Both the position numbers and the translations under genes were made by a program. A stretch of 8,282 nt of DNA from Bilophila sp964538355 (GTDB lineage Bacteria > Desulfobacterota > Desulfovibrionia > Desulfovibrionales > Desulfovibrionaceae): contig CAZIFC010000054.1 in assembly GCA_964538355.1 (NCBI GenBank), positions 1 to 8,282 of the forward strand, read 5' to 3'. Positions 6,675 to 8,282 of this stretch are shown here, piece by piece. Under the pieces are notes generated by a model, which had not been told where the DNA came from, did not search any database, and was given only the letters and a program-made list of their open reading frames with translations. Position 1 is the stretch's first letter; every line of letters begins with the position of its first letter.

Positions 6675-6728
6675 GTTACCCGGAACGGAACGTATCGGGT
6701 AACGCGTTACCGTTAGGGTGCCGTTCCG
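6675..6728 (-). repeat. Nested, mutually exclusive hairpins between eutD and eutM
   Basis: The 87-base eutD-eutM gap holds a 14-bp perfect palindrome GGTAACGCGTTACC (6698-6711), an outer pair CGGAACGG/CCGTTCCG (6681-6688 with 6721-6728), and an alternative 8-bp stem GTTACCCG/CGGGTAAC (6675-6682 with 6696-6703). The last overlaps both others, so the RNA can fold in two ways. No T-run follows on the minus strand. It lies just ahead of the strong eutM ribosome binding site (6649-6654). Confidence 0.6.
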
Positions 6729-6729
6729 T

Positions 6730-7722
6730 TTATTGCTGTCCTCCGCGGTTCATGCCCAGGCCGACAACACTGATCTTGTAGATGTCGTCGCTGCTGCATC
6801 CCCGCGAAAGGTCATGCCAACCGTGCGCAAAGCCCTGAAGCAGGGGGCCGAGGGCCGTCCAGCCGCCAAAGCGTTGCGCGATTTTATAGCCGATGTTGCC
6901 GGCTTCAAGGGAGGGGAACACGAACACGTTCGCGTGTCCGGCAACGGAGCTGCCGGGAGCCTTGAGCTGGGCCACTTCGGGCACGACGGCGGCGTCCAGC
7001 TGGAGTTCGCCGTCTACGAGCATATTGGGTTCGCGGGTCTTGATTTCTTCAAGAGCCGCAATCACCTTGTCGACGCGTTCATGCTTTGCGCTTCCCTTCG
7101 TGGAGAAGGAGAGCAGGGCCACGCGGGGGTCCTCGCCCATGACGCGCTTGTACACGCCGGCGGTGCTGATCGCAATATCCGCCAGCTGGGCGGAGGTGGG
7201 ATCAGGGATAACCGCGCAGTCGGTGAACATGCAGACCTTGTCGTCTTTCAGCATGAAGAAGAAGCTGGAGACGGTCTTGCTGCCGGCGGCGGTGCCGATC
7301 ATGCGCAGGCCGGCGCGGATGACGTCGGCAGTGGAGGAGAGGTTGCCGGCTACGCCGATTTCGGCTTCACCGCGGCGCACCATGAGCGCACCGGCAGCCA
7401 GCCCGTTTTTGACGGCCTTGACTGCATCCTCTTCCGTGATGTCCTTGCCCTTCGCCTTCTGAATAGCCATGTATTCGGAAGCGTTGTGATCAACGAGAGA
7501 AGGGTTGAACGGATTGACGACCTGAAGGGAGACGCCGGTTTCCCCGCTTTCCTGGAGCGCGGCGCGCACCTTGTCGGGATCGCCGATGAGGATAGGCTCT
7601 ACAAGCCCTTCCCGGATCAGGCGGGCGGCGGCGGCCACTACGCGGCGGTCTTCGCCGTCGGAGTAGACCACGGTGCCCTTCTGGGCACGGCATTTATCGA
7701 GGCAACGTTCAAACACGCTCAT
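6730..7722 (-). CDS. eutD: Phosphate acetyltransferase, EutD-like
   Basis: This 330-residue PTA_PTB-family enzyme converts acetyl-CoA and phosphate to acetyl phosphate and CoA, allowing ATP formation by acetate kinase and recycling of CoA. Diagnostic blocks are GNLSSTADVIRAGLRMIG (about 126-143), ALLSFSTKGSAKH (202-214), DGELQLDAAVVPEVA (237-251), FPSLEAGNIGYKIAQR (269-284) and DLSRGCS (304-310). It lacks the extra N-terminal domains of long Pta enzymes and is about the length of EutD. It is not a PduL-type enzyme. No encapsulation helix precedes the fold, so whether it works in the lumen or cytosol is unclear. The ATG at 7722 shares one base with the eutT stop (TAATG), and AGGTGG lies seven bases upstream, so translation is probably coupled. 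Confidence 0.95.
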   Translation of the reverse strand: MSVFERCLDKCRAQKGTVVYSDGEDRRVVAAAARLIREGLVEPILIGDPDKVRAALQESGETGVSLQVVNPFNPSLVDHNASEYMAIQKAKGKDITEEDAVKAVKNGLAAGALMVRRGEAEIGVAGNLSSTADVIRAGLRMIGTAAGSKTVSSFFFMLKDDKVCMFTDCAVIPDPTSAQLADIAISTAGVYKRVMGEDPRVALLSFSTKGSAKHERVDKVIAALEEIKTREPNMLVDGELQLDAAVVPEVAQLKAPGSSVAGHANVFVFPSLEAGNIGYKIAQRFGGWTALGPLLQGFAHGWHDLSRGCSSDDIYKISVVGLGMNRGGQQ

Positions 7723-8282
7723 TACAGACCCACCTTGCTGATGTCGCGCCCGGATTCGGCCACGACGGTCAGAAGCATAAGAACATAGACGGCACTGCTG
7801 AGGCGGTTGATGGAGGCGAGCATGTCTTCGCGGTTCATGCCGACCTGCACATACGCTACTTCAACTTCGCGGATCTGGGCGCGCAGCCAGTTGAGCAGCG
7901 CGACGTTCGGGCCAAGAGCCACGTCAGGCACGATGTGCCCCTGTCCCAGATACTTCATGGGATCATTGGAGACGAGGCGGATGGCTTCGGCATTCATGCC
8001 GCACATGGTCTGTGCGGGCACGGCTTCGCCGGAGACTTCGGCCTGAAGGATCTGCCACAGCCACACATTGATGTCGGAAAGCCCGTTCCGCAGCACGGCG
8101 GGAAGTTTCCCGTAGGCGTCGAAAGAGGTCTGCACCAGCACCGTGGTGGAAATGAGGGTGTCCAGCTTGCCGCGCAGGAAGATGCGCGGATGGGACTTGG
8201 AGACGACCGTGTTGGCGTCGAGATAGGTTCCGTCGGGGAACGAAGCCTGCTCGGCGGCAGGGGCAGCCTGTTCGGCAGCGGG
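7722..8282 (-). CDS. eutT: EutT-like cob(I)alamin adenosyltransferase, C-terminal part (5' end beyond window)
   Basis: The frame is open to the window edge and gives 186 C-terminal residues of a protein that begins outside. It resembles EutT, the ethanolamine-pathway ATP:corrinoid adenosyltransferase. Matching blocks are DANTVVSKSHPRIFLRGKLD, then DPMKYLGQGHIVPD, NVALLNWLRAQIREVEVAYV and INRLSSAVYVLMLL, all in the same order as in EutT. At the window edge is a short Ala/Pro/Glu/Gln linker with the unit PAAEQA repeated at a 7-residue interval, preceding the core helical domain. The N-terminal cysteine/histidine metal site typical of enterobacterial EutT lies, if present, outside the window. 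The stop overlaps the eutD start by one base. A corrinoid adenosyltransferase has no evident role with the B12-independent IslA, so this may be a relic or may serve another pathway in the cell. Confidence 0.88.
   Translation of the reverse strand, partial: PAAEQAAPAAEQASFPDGTYLDANTVVSKSHPRIFLRGKLDTLISTTVLVQTSFDAYGKLPAVLRNGLSDINVWLWQILQAEVSGEAVPAQTMCGMNAEAIRLVSNDPMKYLGQGHIVPDVALGPNVALLNWLRAQIREVEVAYVQVGMNREDMLASINRLSSAVYVLMLLTVVAESGRDISKVGL

Noticed and set aside
1..8282. tRNA or rRNA genes, CRISPR arrays, insertion sequences
   Set aside because: I looked on both strands and saw no array of spaced repeats, transposase frame or structural RNA signature.

Overview
The window looks like part of a gut sulfite-reducing Desulfovibrionaceae genome, most probably Bilophila wadsworthia or a close relative. 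All genes are on the minus strand and belong to a bacterial microcompartment (BMC) locus built around a glycyl-radical enzyme. The organism call rests on the 830-residue lyase: its presumed active-site residues fall at the positions I recall for Bilophila isethionate sulfite-lyase (R189, Q193, C468, E470, R678, F682, radical G805). I ran no database search.

Layout, read right to left in the direction of transcription. (1) 8282-5944: the 3' part of a eutT-like adenosyltransferase gene, overlapping by one base a eutD-like phosphotransacetylase gene, then a hexameric shell protein (EutM-like) and a pentameric vertex protein (EutN-like). (2) 5798-4344: an EutE-like CoA-acylating acetaldehyde dehydrogenase with an N-terminal encapsulation-type helix, closed by a strong intrinsic terminator at 4330-4304. 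(3) 4343-3740: an AT-rich 604-base gene-free region with a textbook sigma-54 promoter (3863-3848), a 16-bp inverted repeat further upstream that is a good candidate enhancer-binding-protein site, and an untranslated leader of about 100 bases. (4) 3739-209: islA (glycyl-radical isethionate sulfite-lyase) and islB (its radical-SAM activase), separated by a 97-base gap containing an 11-bp hairpin and ended by a second strong terminator at 183-153. Positions 1-150 hold nothing I can identify.

How it works together (inference from known pathways): IslA, activated by IslB, splits isethionate, a reduced taurine product, into sulfite and acetaldehyde. The shell confines the toxic acetaldehyde. EutE-like dehydrogenase converts it to acetyl-CoA, and EutD-like phosphotransacetylase makes acetyl phosphate, which yields acetate and ATP through an acetate kinase encoded elsewhere. 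Sulfite is the electron acceptor for H2S formation.

The most notable point is that the accessory genes are in the order T-D-M-N-E, the order of the enterobacterial ethanolamine-utilisation (eut) operon. IslA/IslB sit beside them in a separately promoted, sigma-54-type unit, as if a eut cassette had been paired with a different acetaldehyde-generating signature enzyme.
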